A DNA stretch of 7,011 nt from Chlamydiota bacterium (GTDB taxonomy: Bacteria > Chlamydiota > Chlamydiia > Chlamydiales > Waddliaceae). Each line of letters starts with the position of its first letter. The first letter of the stretch is position 1. The DNA lies in contig JAAKFP010000132.1 in assembly GCA_011065005.1 (NCBI GenBank), positions 1-7,011 on the forward strand. Reading direction: 5' to 3'. Shown piece after piece: positions 1-6,602 of the stretch. Below the pieces are notes generated by a model. The model did not search any database and was not told where the DNA came from. It saw only the letters and a program-made list of their open reading frames with translations. The position numbers were made by a program, and so were the translations under genes.

Positions 1-21
1 AACTTATTTTTGCCCAGCTCC

Positions 22-223
22 TAACCGTTCACGCCCCCCCTATTTTAGACCGCGAAGAACGCAAAGAGGCGAAGATTTCGCGAAGATCTTTAGAATATAG
101 GCGAATTTGAGGGTTTATTTTGAGAATTCGATCAATTTTTGAGTTGTTTTTCTTAAAAACCTTCGCGTATTCTTCGCTTCCTTCGCGATCCTCGCGGTTA
201 TTAAGCAAGGGTCTGAACGGTTA
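22..223. repeat. Decayed MITE-like inverted-repeat element
   Basis: The stretch begins with TAACCGTTCA (22-31) and ends with its exact reverse complement TGAACGGTTA (214-223). Inside, a GC-richer arm at 50-85, made of repeated GCGAAG/GCAAAG units, is matched in reverse complement by 160-197 at roughly 80% by eye, with one gap. The centre (about 90-155) is AT-rich. There is no internal ORF, so it looks like a non-autonomous element or an old palindromic intergenic repeat. Both ends carry a TA dinucleotide at the outer edge, which would fit the TA target duplication of IS630/Tc1-mariner-type elements; that assignment is inference. It begins 14 bp past the stop codon of the minus-strand kinase-like gene, so its transcript could fold and act as a terminator. 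The right end shares a 14-mer with the element at 1290-1416. Confidence 0.6.
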
Positions 224-237
224 CGATTTTTGGATTC

Positions 238-1041
238 TTAACCGGGTCTGTATTTTTTTGTTGGAGGTCGCCACCGTTGCGAGATAGAACCTTCTCTTGG
301 TGGTTCTTTTTTAGACATTATAGATCGTAATGTGTCGAGAGAGTTAAGGAATTGCCTGAGCACTTTTTCAGTTTGTGCCTTTGAAGTTGCAAGAACTACT
401 TTACCAAAATCTAACAAGAAAAATTCATATTTTTTATTGGGGTTATTTGAAATATCTACGCCAATATTCCTATAGGAGGGATCGCTATGACAGAAGCCTG
501 ATTTTTGCATATCCTCTAAAGCTTGGCCTATCTGCTCGGCGACCTGTTCTTTGATCTTTATCCATTCCTCCTCAGGGCAGGTTGCCATTTTATCAGAGAA
601 CGACCCATAGAATAAGTGTGAAAGGACAAGAACGTCTTGCTCCCTTTGGTAAGATGTAAGGCGATAGTTGTTCTTTCCAACAACGTTTTCACCAAGGCCC
701 TCATTTGCAAGGGCGTTGATTCGCTCTCGTAACTCTTGATATTGCTCTTCCCTTAGGCCGGGAATGATGTCACGCAAGCTTGCGTTGTTGACCACACGTC
801 CCGCTAATAGACGAGGGATTCTTTCAGAGTTGATTTGTTTGTTGATATCAAGTTCTGAAAGAGGTTTGCGTTTATAACACCATTTTAAAATGAATTTAGT
901 ACTATTTTGGCGAACGAGAAGGGTTATCCGGTCAGTCTCCGCAGCAAGAGGTATAACCACGGTCTTATTGGAGTTGTTTTCGGATATCGGCCACGAACTG
1001 GTATTTGGCAAAGCTTTTACAGGAGAAAAAGTAAACTGCAT
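238..1041 (-). CDS. Small protein-kinase-fold protein
   Basis: The gene encodes 267 residues. The catalytic core of the kinase superfamily is visible: HSDPSYRN at residues 185-192 gives the HxDxxxxN loop (catalytic Asp187, metal-binding Asn192), and DFG lies at 211-213 after a hydrophobic strand (FFLL). The helix before the loop (about 160-182) fits helix E. K53 in FILKW is a candidate for the ATP-anchoring lysine. The usual Lys two positions after the catalytic Asp in Ser/Thr kinases is replaced by Ser, so it may belong with atypical, Bud32/RIO-like or aminoglycoside-phosphotransferase-like kinases. No glycine-rich loop is obvious, and the N lobe is short. The tail from about 245 is basic and proline-rich. 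There are no signal peptide or membrane segments, so the product is probably cytosolic or an effector. The start is the first ATG; no Shine-Dalgarno sequence is seen. The gene stands alone between two related inverted-repeat elements, which suggests acquisition. Substrate unknown. Confidence 0.8.
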   Translation of the reverse strand: MQFTFSPVKALPNTSSWPISENNSNKTVVIPLAAETDRITLLVRQNSTKFILKWCYKRKPLSELDINKQINSERIPRLLAGRVVNNASLRDIIPGLREEQYQELRERINALANEGLGENVVGKNNYRLTSYQREQDVLVLSHLFYGSFSDKMATCPEEEWIKIKEQVAEQIGQALEDMQKSGFCHSDPSYRNIGVDISNNPNKKYEFFLLDFGKVVLATSKAQTEKVLRQFLNSLDTLRSIMSKKEPPREGSISQRWRPPTKKYRPG

Positions 1042-1150
1042 AGTAGTATTAAATAATTTAGTTACACTTGTTATTAAATATTTTATTTAACTATTAGTTT
1101 AAAATTTAATTTCGATAGTATTAAAACAATAATAATGTAATGCTTGTTAA
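1042..1150 (-). promoter_or_regulatory. AT-rich upstream region of kinase-like gene
   Basis: This non-coding stretch immediately upstream of the minus-strand kinase-like gene is about 85% A+T by count, far above the neighbouring genes. It should hold the promoter. Several TTGTTT- and TAATAC-like hexamers occur on the minus strand, but I could not choose a convincing -35/-10 pair. The composition could also reflect acquired DNA or silencing by a nucleoid protein. Confidence 0.4.
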
Positions 1151-1158
1151 ATTGCAAT

Positions 1159-1200
1159 AGTAAAGCGTGAAAAGTAGGAGTTCCCGCTATTACTTTTTTT
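1159..1200 (+). terminator. Possible hairpin followed by T-run
   Basis: AGTAAAGCG (1159-1167) pairs, with one bulged base, with CGCTATTACT (1185-1194), and the plus strand continues into an uninterrupted run of T to 1200. This is the form of a Rho-independent terminator reading rightwards. No plus-strand gene ends here, so it may serve a small transcript from the AT-rich region, may be a relic, or may be chance. The stem is short and AT-rich, so confidence is low. Confidence 0.22.
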
Positions 1201-1257
1201 GTTCATAAAACACAAACAATTAGCTACTTGAAAATGGCGGGCTTGATCCTTTTTCGT

Positions 1258-1287
1258 AAAAAAATAACGCGGAGACGCTGAGGCGCG
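1258..1287 (-). terminator. Weak terminator-like hairpin after DUF192 gene
   Basis: Read on the minus strand, CGCG (1287-1284) and CGCG (1271-1268) can form a short 4-bp stem and are followed by TTATTTTTTT (1267-1258). With the much larger hairpin at 1290-1405 just before it, this could end transcription of the DUF192 gene. The small stem alone is weak. Confidence 0.25.
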
Positions 1288-1416
1288 GGGACAATGGTGT
1301 CAACTTAAGAAATAAAATTAAACGCAAAGGTGCCAAGACGCAAAGAAATTTAGGATCCTTTGCGCCTTTGCGTTTAATTTTATTTCTTAAGTTGACACCA
1401 TTGTCTGAACGGTTAC
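1268..1416. repeat. Related inverted-repeat element with perfect arms
   Basis: The core is a perfect 41-bp inverted repeat: 1290-1330 is the exact reverse complement of 1365-1405. Allowing one G-T pair, it extends inward to 1290-1333 and 1362-1405. The loop holds a further CGCAAAG (1339-1345)/CTTTGCG (1358-1364) pair around GGATCC. The right end runs into GTCTGAACGGTTAC (1403-1416), identical to the right end of the element at 22-223; AACGCAAAG (1321-1329) also occurs there (58-66). The left counterpart of the 14-mer is absent. Instead there is a GC-rich stretch, 1268-1287, bounded by CGCG on both sides. No ORF of its own is convincing. The perfect arms suggest a recent insertion or recent copying. 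On the minus strand the structure lies directly after the DUF192 gene. Confidence 0.75.
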
Positions 1417-1952
1417 CTTCGGGGTGAATTTTGCAACAAAGTTCTCTGAATGATTGTTGCATTGAGAGAGGAGTCGTCCCTGGCGAGGCGATCTCCAGGT
1501 TTAATCTCATGTCTTTCAAACCATCCACCTTCCATTTCTAGAGCGAATGTTGTTTTTCCTGATGAGGTTACCCTATTTCGATGAAAGAAGGTGATCACAG
1601 GGTCGTTTTGAGGGTAGCGATAAAGATCCGCAACGGTATTTACTGGTCGAAGGGGATCCATTCTTTCCGGGTACGATTTCAGGTTATAAATTTCCTGGAT
1701 CGTTCCCTTTTCATCGAGAAAAGCCACGGATAGATCTAGATAACAATTAAACATCCAGAATGTGGCCCTTATTGGATGGGGATTAATAAAAAGCATACCA
1801 TGGTCTTCAGGGAGCTCTGTTCGTTGCATGAGACCCCAAGTTTTTTCCTCGGGAGTGCGGGCTAATTCCAGGGTAATCGGAACCTGTTGGGCGGCCTTTA
1901 GCGGGAGAGGTGTGCCGATGATAAGGAAAAGAAACAGCAAACGTATTTTCAT
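1413..1952 (-). CDS. Exported DUF192 family protein
   Basis: The product has 179 residues with an N-terminal signal peptide (about 1-20: basic start MKIR, hydrophobic core, LKA before AQ), so it is probably periplasmic. The DUF192 pattern is clear: ARTPEEKTWGLM at 31-42, RTELPEDHGMLFI at 44-56, the FWM-N core at 65-69 (FWMFNC, where the family usually has FWMKNT), FLDEKGTI at 78-85, and the C-terminal ALEMEGGWFERHEI...GDRLA at 137-157. The molecular function of DUF192 proteins is not established. Residues 158-179 (starting DDSSLNATII) lie beyond the usual end of the domain. The stop codon TAA (1413-1415 on the plus strand reads TTA) falls inside the 14-mer end of the adjacent repeat, so the present C terminus may have been created by that insertion. 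The start is the ATG before the signal peptide. The gene is divergent from the symporter gene. Confidence 0.9.
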   Translation of the reverse strand: MKIRLLFLFLIIGTPLPLKAAQQVPITLELARTPEEKTWGLMQRTELPEDHGMLFINPHPIRATFWMFNCYLDLSVAFLDEKGTIQEIYNLKSYPERMDPLRPVNTVADLYRYPQNDPVITFFHRNRVTSSGKTTFALEMEGGWFERHEIKPGDRLARDDSSLNATIIQRTLLQNSPRR

Positions 1953-2080
1953 AGTCTTGAGTACTTCTCTGGTTGGATATCGCTGGCTCTATTTTGCCAC
2001 AATACGTTATTCCTTTTCATCTTTACATCTCGAACAAAGGAAGGTAATCTGGTTGCTGATTAAAAAAAAATGGTTTTGAG
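1953..2080. promoter_or_regulatory. Divergent intergenic spacer
   Basis: These 128 bp separate the start codons of the minus-strand DUF192 gene and the plus-strand symporter gene and should hold both promoters. TTGCCA (1994-1999) is a possible plus-strand -35, but nothing at the right distance looks like a good -10. A run of A (2063-2071) lies close to the symporter start. A weak AGAGAAG on the minus strand, about 11 bases before the DUF192 ATG, is the only ribosome-site candidate on that side. Confidence 0.4.
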
Positions 2081-3472
2081 ATGAATAGCATTGATACAGT
2101 ATGTTTTCTATCTTTTATGTTTTCTATCGTGGGTATTGGTCTTTGGCGAGCGGGAAAAGTCCGGCAGGAAAGCTCTTATCTTCTAGCTGATAGGAAGATA
2201 GGCCTTTTTGCGTTGACAGCTACGCTCGTCATGACAGAATTCAACACTTCTACTTTAGTAGCTTTTTCCTCCATGGGATATTTGACAGGGCTGTTTGCGA
2301 TCTCTTTGCCGGCAGTATTTTTAATTGGATTACTATTTTATAGTGGAGTCGTCGCAAAAAAGTGGAAACAGTTTAATGGGTTGTCTGTTGCACAGTTTTT
2401 CACTCAGAGATATGGTAGGGGAGTAGGAAGAGTAGCTAGCATCGCTCTTCTTACCGCAATGGCGGGATTTAGCGCGGTTTATGTTAAATCCCTAACTCTT
2501 CTTTTTGCTCTCATTTTTCCCTCAATGTCATTCGAGGGTTTAAGTCTCCTTTTAGTGGCCATTGTAGTGTTTGTAACCCTGAGGGGGGGATTGGTTTCCA
2601 TCATCCATACCGATGTTCTCAGTTTCTGTGTGATCGCTCTTTTCTTACCATTCATGGCATACTTTGCCTGGTCTGCCGCAGAATTTCCGAATATGAACCA
2701 GTTTTTCGAAGCTTACCCCTTGGAATCGGCAACAGCAATACTACCTCCCTCGTTTGTGATTGCGATCACGTTGATCACTATGTTCACCTATATCCTCGCC
2801 CCTTGGTATGGCCAGAAGATTTTTGCTGCACAAAGCGAAAAGGTTGCGCGTAACGCTGTATTCATCGCAGCAATCCTGGTGTTTGCGTTTTATTCCTGCA
2901 CTGTATTTGCTGTTTCCCTCCTGAAATTGAAGGGGGTAGCACTCGATAGCCCAGACCTCGCTCTTCCCCATTTGCTGCAGCATTATCTACCGCGAGGGTG
3001 GAAAGGTCTAGGATATGCGGTGTTCTTTGCCGCCGCTGCAACAACGTTGTCGGGAGTGTGGAGCGCGATGACGAGCATGGTCATTGCTGATTTCCTTGAA
3101 CAGAAAGATCGGGGATCCTACAAGAGAGGAGCCTGTATCACCTTGGCTTTTGCTGCTCTCTCCTATCTTCTGGCGAATACACTTGTGGATCAAGTTTTCC
3201 AAAAACTGATTTTGGCTAATATTCCTATTCTTGCTTTGTCATTCGCTTTACTCTCAGGGTTCTACTGGAAAAAAGCTTCTTCCAAAGGAGCTATTTTGAG
3301 CATCGTTGTAGGTTTGCTATGGGGGATAGGAGTATATTTCCATTACGGGGAAGAGGGTGGTTACCAATGGTATTGGGCTGTCTATGGGATACCACTCATT
3401 TTTCTTACGGGATCTATCGGATCTCTCCTTTTTCCAGATCGATCAGAAGTGATTGTGGAGCAGTTCGATTAA
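2081..3472 (+). CDS. Sodium:solute symporter (SSS family)
   Basis: This is a 463-residue polytopic inner-membrane protein, somewhat shorter than the usual SSS member (about 480-550), with roughly 12-13 hydrophobic segments. Family marks seen: the first segments with SSYLLADRKI...TLVMTEFNTSTLVAFSS (31-64); a GGLVSIIHTD stretch (169-178), matching the conserved GG...TD region; PWYGQKIFAAQSEKVARNA (241-259), matching the W-Q-(I/L)-AA-S-K-AR loop; and AAAATTLSGVWSAMTS (317-332), at the position of the helix whose Ser/Thr residues bind Na+ in PutP-type carriers. It should take up an organic solute with Na+ in a LeuT-type fold. The substrate (amino acid, sugar, vitamin or other) cannot be read from the sequence. 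The ATG at 2081 has only GAG directly before it as a ribosome site. The next gene begins 67 bp downstream with no terminator seen, so read-through is possible. Confidence 0.92.
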   Translation: MNSIDTVCFLSFMFSIVGIGLWRAGKVRQESSYLLADRKIGLFALTATLVMTEFNTSTLVAFSSMGYLTGLFAISLPAVFLIGLLFYSGVVAKKWKQFNGLSVAQFFTQRYGRGVGRVASIALLTAMAGFSAVYVKSLTLLFALIFPSMSFEGLSLLLVAIVVFVTLRGGLVSIIHTDVLSFCVIALFLPFMAYFAWSAAEFPNMNQFFEAYPLESATAILPPSFVIAITLITMFTYILAPWYGQKIFAAQSEKVARNAVFIAAILVFAFYSCTVFAVSLLKLKGVALDSPDLALPHLLQHYLPRGWKGLGYAVFFAAAATTLSGVWSAMTSMVIADFLEQKDRGSYKRGACITLAFAALSYLLANTLVDQVFQKLILANIPILALSFALLSGFYWKKASSKGAILSIVVGLLWGIGVYFHYGEEGGYQWYWAVYGIPLIFLTGSIGSLLFPDRSEVIVEQFD

Positions 3473-3497
3473 TTCTTTCTTTTCTCTTTTTTTTGGA

Positions 3498-3533
3498 TAT
3501 AGTATAGAGTCAATACTTTAGATTTGTTAGGTG
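3498..3533 (+). promoter_or_regulatory. Possible promoter and ribosome site of DUF1207 gene
   Basis: TATAGT (3498-3503) and TATAGA (3503-3508) are -10-like hexamers after a pyrimidine-rich tract (3473-3494), with no clear -35. AGGTG at 3529-3533 is a plausible Shine-Dalgarno. It sits 6 bases before the ATG at 3540 but only 3 before the ATG at 3537, and it overlaps the GTG at 3531; this favours 3540 as the start. Confidence 0.35.
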
Positions 3534-3539
3534 AAAATG

Positions 3540-4673
3540 ATGCATATCACTAAAGTCCTATCTTCAATATTACTCATAACCGCACTACCACTTTTCGGGC
3601 AGGACGCCTACCTGGGAGAGGCTCAGGCTGATGGTAGCTTGTCTGCCACCAGAGAAGCAGATCATTCCAATGAAAACGATCCCAAAAGTAACCATCGAAG
3701 GAAAAAAGGTCGGGTCAATCCAAAGTGCGAGAAAAAGTGTAATCCCCAAGATTTTCACCTCGCGACAGAATGTCAATGCTGCTATCAAGGGTACCTGGAG
3801 GGTAAATGTCACAGGAGATGTAGCAGCGGAAGGCCTAGCGACTATCACCCAGAGTCTCAGTGTGCCTTTGATCACTGTCGTGGAGGGATTTGGCTGCCCG
3901 AAGATCCTCCGATCTTTCGTCCCTTTGCGGCTGACCCACGGCAGTTGACCTATTCTGTTGGCCGACGTTATAATGATGCAGTTTTCCCCAAAACCACCGT
4001 TCCTGTTTCCTTTTGGGACACTTTTCCAATATATCGCCGCTTTAATGTATGGCCTTGGGGAGGAATGCTTCAAATGGAGCTTGATGGCGCGTTGTGGGCG
4101 ATCTTTGCTCCCGACTCCTTCTCGGCGCCTCTGATCAATGCAGATTACTATGTTGGGTTGCCCATTACTTATGCGTGGTGCAATTGGTCGATACGGTTTC
4201 GTTTTTTTCATATCTCTTCCCACATCGGTGATGAGTATCTCCTGCTCCACCCCGACTTTGATCGGCGAAACCCAAGTTCCGAGACCATAGATCTTTTCAT
4301 TTCTCACGATCTCACAGATGAGATCCGCTACTATGGAGGATTGGGATGGGTTGTCAATTGTGATGAGTCTTTTCCCGTGAAAAGGTTTCTGGCGGAGGCC
4401 GGAGTAGAATTGCGCATACCCATCTTAGGATTTTGCGATAGACACCACAACATTTGTGGAAGACCAATATATGCGATGCATTTTAGGTATAAGCCCGATT
4501 TCAGTAAGCATATCGATGCCACCTACATTCTTGGTTATGAGTTTGGAAAATGCTGTGGCAGCAGGAAGAGGTGGCGGACGGTCTTTGAATACCATGATGG
4601 GTATTCCGTGGAAGGGCAATTTAGCAAGGAACCCACAAACTACTTCAGTTTCCGACTTTCCTATGGATATTAA
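3540..4673 (+). CDS. DUF1207 outer-membrane protein, cysteine-rich insert
   Basis: The product has 377 residues counted from ATG 3540 (ATG 3537 and GTG 3531 are in-frame alternatives). A signal peptide covers about 1-21 (ending LPLFGQ). A polar segment (22-62) is followed by a cysteine-rich stretch, with nine Cys between 63 and 113 (positions 63, 67, 78, 80, 81, 90, 94, 108, 113). The DUF1207 domain then runs from FRPFAADPR (126) to the C terminus and shows the family blocks LINADYYVGLPI (198-209), HISSHIGDEYLL (224-235), YYGGLGW (264-270) and YILGYEFGK (329-337). Alternating strands and the C-terminal aromatic residue (LSYGY) fit an outer-membrane beta-barrel. Six more Cys lie in the domain. 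Function is unknown for the family; an envelope structural or porin-like role is inference. The stop codon is 2 bp before the next ATG, so the two genes are surely one transcript. Confidence 0.9.
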   Translation: MHITKVLSSILLITALPLFGQDAYLGEAQADGSLSATREADHSNENDPKSNHRRKKGRVNPKCEKKCNPQDFHLATECQCCYQGYLEGKCHRRCSSGRPSDYHPESQCAFDHCRGGIWLPEDPPIFRPFAADPRQLTYSVGRRYNDAVFPKTTVPVSFWDTFPIYRRFNVWPWGGMLQMELDGALWAIFAPDSFSAPLINADYYVGLPITYAWCNWSIRFRFFHISSHIGDEYLLLHPDFDRRNPSSETIDLFISHDLTDEIRYYGGLGWVVNCDESFPVKRFLAEAGVELRIPILGFCDRHHNICGRPIYAMHFRYKPDFSKHIDATYILGYEFGKCCGSRKRWRTVFEYHDGYSVEGQFSKEPTNYFSFRLSYGY

Positions 4674-4675
4674 CC

Positions 4676-5515
4676 ATGAGTGTACCTGAAAAAGACCGGC
4701 AAAAAAAAGAAAGAGAGACACTTCAGGAGAAGGATTATATTTACGAAAGAAAACAGAAGGACCCCTTTCCTTTATGGCTCTGGATTACGATCCTAGTCGG
4801 AATCATCGCCCTTCTCTGGATTGGTGGAAGCCGATTGGTTCAACAGGTCGAACAGAAAGTCGAAACAAGCCCTTTCCTTCGGGTAACAAACCGTAAGATG
4901 TCTCTATTTCTCTGGCAAAATACCGAGCATATGCGGAGTCATACGAAACGCAAAACAGGATACATGCCGGGTTTTTATTCCGACCGCAGAGTGACACCCA
5001 AAGTAGAAACTGCGGATCGTTTTGTTTCTGCCCCTCCGGAAGTGATTTTCCTCTACCAAACTTGGGAGAGATTGTTAAGTCAATATGTGTTTCCTAGGCC
5101 GATATCAACACCTGAGTTTCAAGAATTCTTGAGGGACGACGAACAGTGGCAACCGGAAAATTGGTCCGAGGCACCCGAGGAGTATAAATATTTGGTCCAA
5201 GAATTGAACATCCTGGAAATTGAAAACCTCCAAACCCTGCCAGAAGAGACACTCCCTAAAGAAGTGAGAAATGCTTTTATTGGATGGAAAAACTATTTTC
5301 GGGAGGGAAGCCGCATCAACCGACAAGTCATAACCGTTGAGGGGATCAGAAAATTCCTTGAAGAGTATCCGAACTACTCTAGAAACTATTGGCGAAATAT
5401 CTACCCAAACTACCTTGAAAGCCTTCTCAATAAGAATGTCGACCCAACCACAACGGTTCCCGATCACGAGCTCACATCATTTCTTCGGGCTGCCTATTAC
5501 AACTATACTCATTAG
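4676..5515 (+). CDS. Single-pass membrane protein, unknown function
   Basis: The product has 279 residues. It starts with a highly charged, Lys/Glu-rich segment (1-29), then one hydrophobic helix (about 31-51, PFPLWLWITILVG onward), then a soluble domain of about 225 residues with no cysteine. This layout suggests a cytosolic tail, an inner-membrane anchor and a periplasmic domain. The first part of the domain, with TNRKMSLFLWQ (71-81), GYMPGF (95-100) and APPEVIFLYQTWERLL (119-134), looks like a conserved block, and I believe similar sequences occur in chlamydial hypotheticals; no function is known to me. The C-terminal part is rich in Tyr, Asn and Glu. The start is 2 bp after the DUF1207 stop, with no strong Shine-Dalgarno, so translation is probably coupled. 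The end overlaps the convergent MOMP-like gene by 4 bp. Confidence 0.88.
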   Translation: MSVPEKDRQKKERETLQEKDYIYERKQKDPFPLWLWITILVGIIALLWIGGSRLVQQVEQKVETSPFLRVTNRKMSLFLWQNTEHMRSHTKRKTGYMPGFYSDRRVTPKVETADRFVSAPPEVIFLYQTWERLLSQYVFPRPISTPEFQEFLRDDEQWQPENWSEAPEEYKYLVQELNILEIENLQTLPEETLPKEVRNAFIGWKNYFREGSRINRQVITVEGIRKFLEEYPNYSRNYWRNIYPNYLESLLNKNVDPTTTVPDHELTSFLRAAYYNYTH

Positions 5516-6597
5516 AAGTAGAGCTCGGCCCTGAAGGTTGCACCATGGAACCCGACCTTCCCTGAGGAGGCTGAGTTGGAAACGCCTTCATTGTTAAAGT
5601 GGTAGCGACGTATTTGAGGGATATCGAACCATTGATTGAATTCATATCCTAATTTGAAATTGCCATATAAGCAACACCCACAGCACCAATCCCAGCCAAT
5701 ACCAGTAGTGAGGTTGTAGCCTGGGAGAAGCAAACTCTGTTTTTCTCTCAGAGAGATTTCCGTGGAAGTGACTTCCTTTATGTTATCTAAAACAACTTGG
5801 AGGTGGCGGTTTCTCGTTTTAGAGCCCAAGACTGATCCTGCAAAGGTTCCATACAACCCCAGCCCACAACGCATACGGTATTGCATCTCCATGCCTGCAT
5901 GGATGCCGATACCTTCGACTTTAGAATCCCACTTTACTCTTGCAGGGGTTGAATTAGTGTTATTAATGTGAGGAGCGCTGCTGTTTAGAACAAAGTCTCC
6001 CCCTTTATAGGTGACTTGCTCATCTTGTTTGATTCTAAGAGCTCTTACTCCAAAAAAATGGTGTAGAACAAAAGATTTTTCACAAAAACATTGTATTCTA
6101 CCAAGGAGAAGGTCGATCGTTTGATATTCGAAATCGTTACGTCCCGTGGCTTTTTCGGCAATTTTTTTTCCTGTAGAGGGATGCAACAGTGAAGCTAAAA
6201 GGTCGGTGTCATCGTCTTTGGCGGTTTCCCTTCCTCGAGCTCGATTTTTGTAATATGTGTAGGTAAGTTTGGTGTCCCAGTCGCAACCTGAGTTCCATCC
6301 TATCCATCCCCTTACTCCACAACGCCAGTCGAAATCTAAGAAGTGTGTTCTTTTGGGCCCAAGGATTTCATCTGCGCTGTCAGTAGCATCTACATCGACA
6401 GCGTAGTCTAAGTTGCTTTGCAGGATGGTCCAGTATAAGAGTTCTCCCCCATAGTAGACGTGGCATGGTTCATCATAACTCACTTGGTATATCTGATAAT
6501 ACGGGGAGGTCCATTGTCCTTGTAATGTTCCGCTGAAGGTCGTGATGAGTGCGGAAAGTCCGAGAATGAATGTTTTTATCTTATACTTAAGGTGCAT
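5512..6597 (-). CDS. MOMP-like porin (Lpg1974 type), complete copy
   Basis: The product has 361 residues. A signal peptide spans about 1-27 (ending TLQG before QW). The mature protein shows the Lpg1974-type porin pattern: YYGGELLYWTILQSNLDYAV (48-67); FLDFDWRCGVRGWIGW (86-101), followed by the DTKLTYTYYKN strand; YQTIDLLLGR (158-167); HHFFGVRALRIKQ (179-191); CGLGLYGTFAGSVLGS (244-259); and LLPGYNLTTGIGWDW (290-304). It ends in phenylalanine (AELYF), the usual barrel-assembly signal. It carries ten Cys, including a CCGCC cluster at 305-309, as expected for disulfide-linked chlamydial porins. Its likely role is a major or auxiliary outer-membrane channel. GGAG at 6606-6603 lies 5 bases before the ATG and supports the start. 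It follows a paralogue by 21 bp. Confidence 0.9.
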   Translation of the reverse strand: MHLKYKIKTFILGLSALITTFSGTLQGQWTSPYYQIYQVSYDEPCHVYYGGELLYWTILQSNLDYAVDVDATDSADEILGPKRTHFLDFDWRCGVRGWIGWNSGCDWDTKLTYTYYKNRARGRETAKDDDTDLLASLLHPSTGKKIAEKATGRNDFEYQTIDLLLGRIQCFCEKSFVLHHFFGVRALRIKQDEQVTYKGGDFVLNSSAPHINNTNSTPARVKWDSKVEGIGIHAGMEMQYRMRCGLGLYGTFAGSVLGSKTRNRHLQVVLDNIKEVTSTEISLREKQSLLLPGYNLTTGIGWDWCCGCCLYGNFKLGYEFNQWFDIPQIRRYHFNNEGVSNSASSGKVGFHGATFRAELYF

Positions 6598-6602
6598 ATC
6601 TG

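Noticed and set aside
50..197. CRISPR-like array from the repeated GCGAAG units
   Set aside because: The units are short, irregular and arranged as inverted arms without uniform spacers; no cas gene is nearby.
1232..1279. Short plus-strand ORF starting MAGLILFRKK
   Set aside because: Only 15 codons, ending in the repeat, with no ribosome site; it may be chance or a relic.
1220..1528. Minus-strand ORF of 102 codons
   Set aside because: It runs through the inverted repeat and overlaps the DUF192 coding end in another frame; the repeat merely happens to be open.
1762..2079. Plus-strand ORF of 105 codons just before the symporter gene
   Set aside because: Most of it is antisense to the DUF192 gene, and it shows no domain.
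3585..4307. Long minus-strand ORF of 240 codons
   Set aside because: It lies wholly antisense to the DUF1207 gene, which has a signal peptide and family motifs. Its own translation shows no recognisable domain or composition.
4425..4721. Minus-strand ORF across the DUF1207 / unknown-protein junction
   Set aside because: It is antisense to two well-supported genes; no motif or ribosome site.
5533..5560. Terminator hairpin GAAGGT/ACCTTC near the convergent gene ends
   Set aside because: A 6-bp stem with a 16-base loop and no T-run, inside porin coding sequence.
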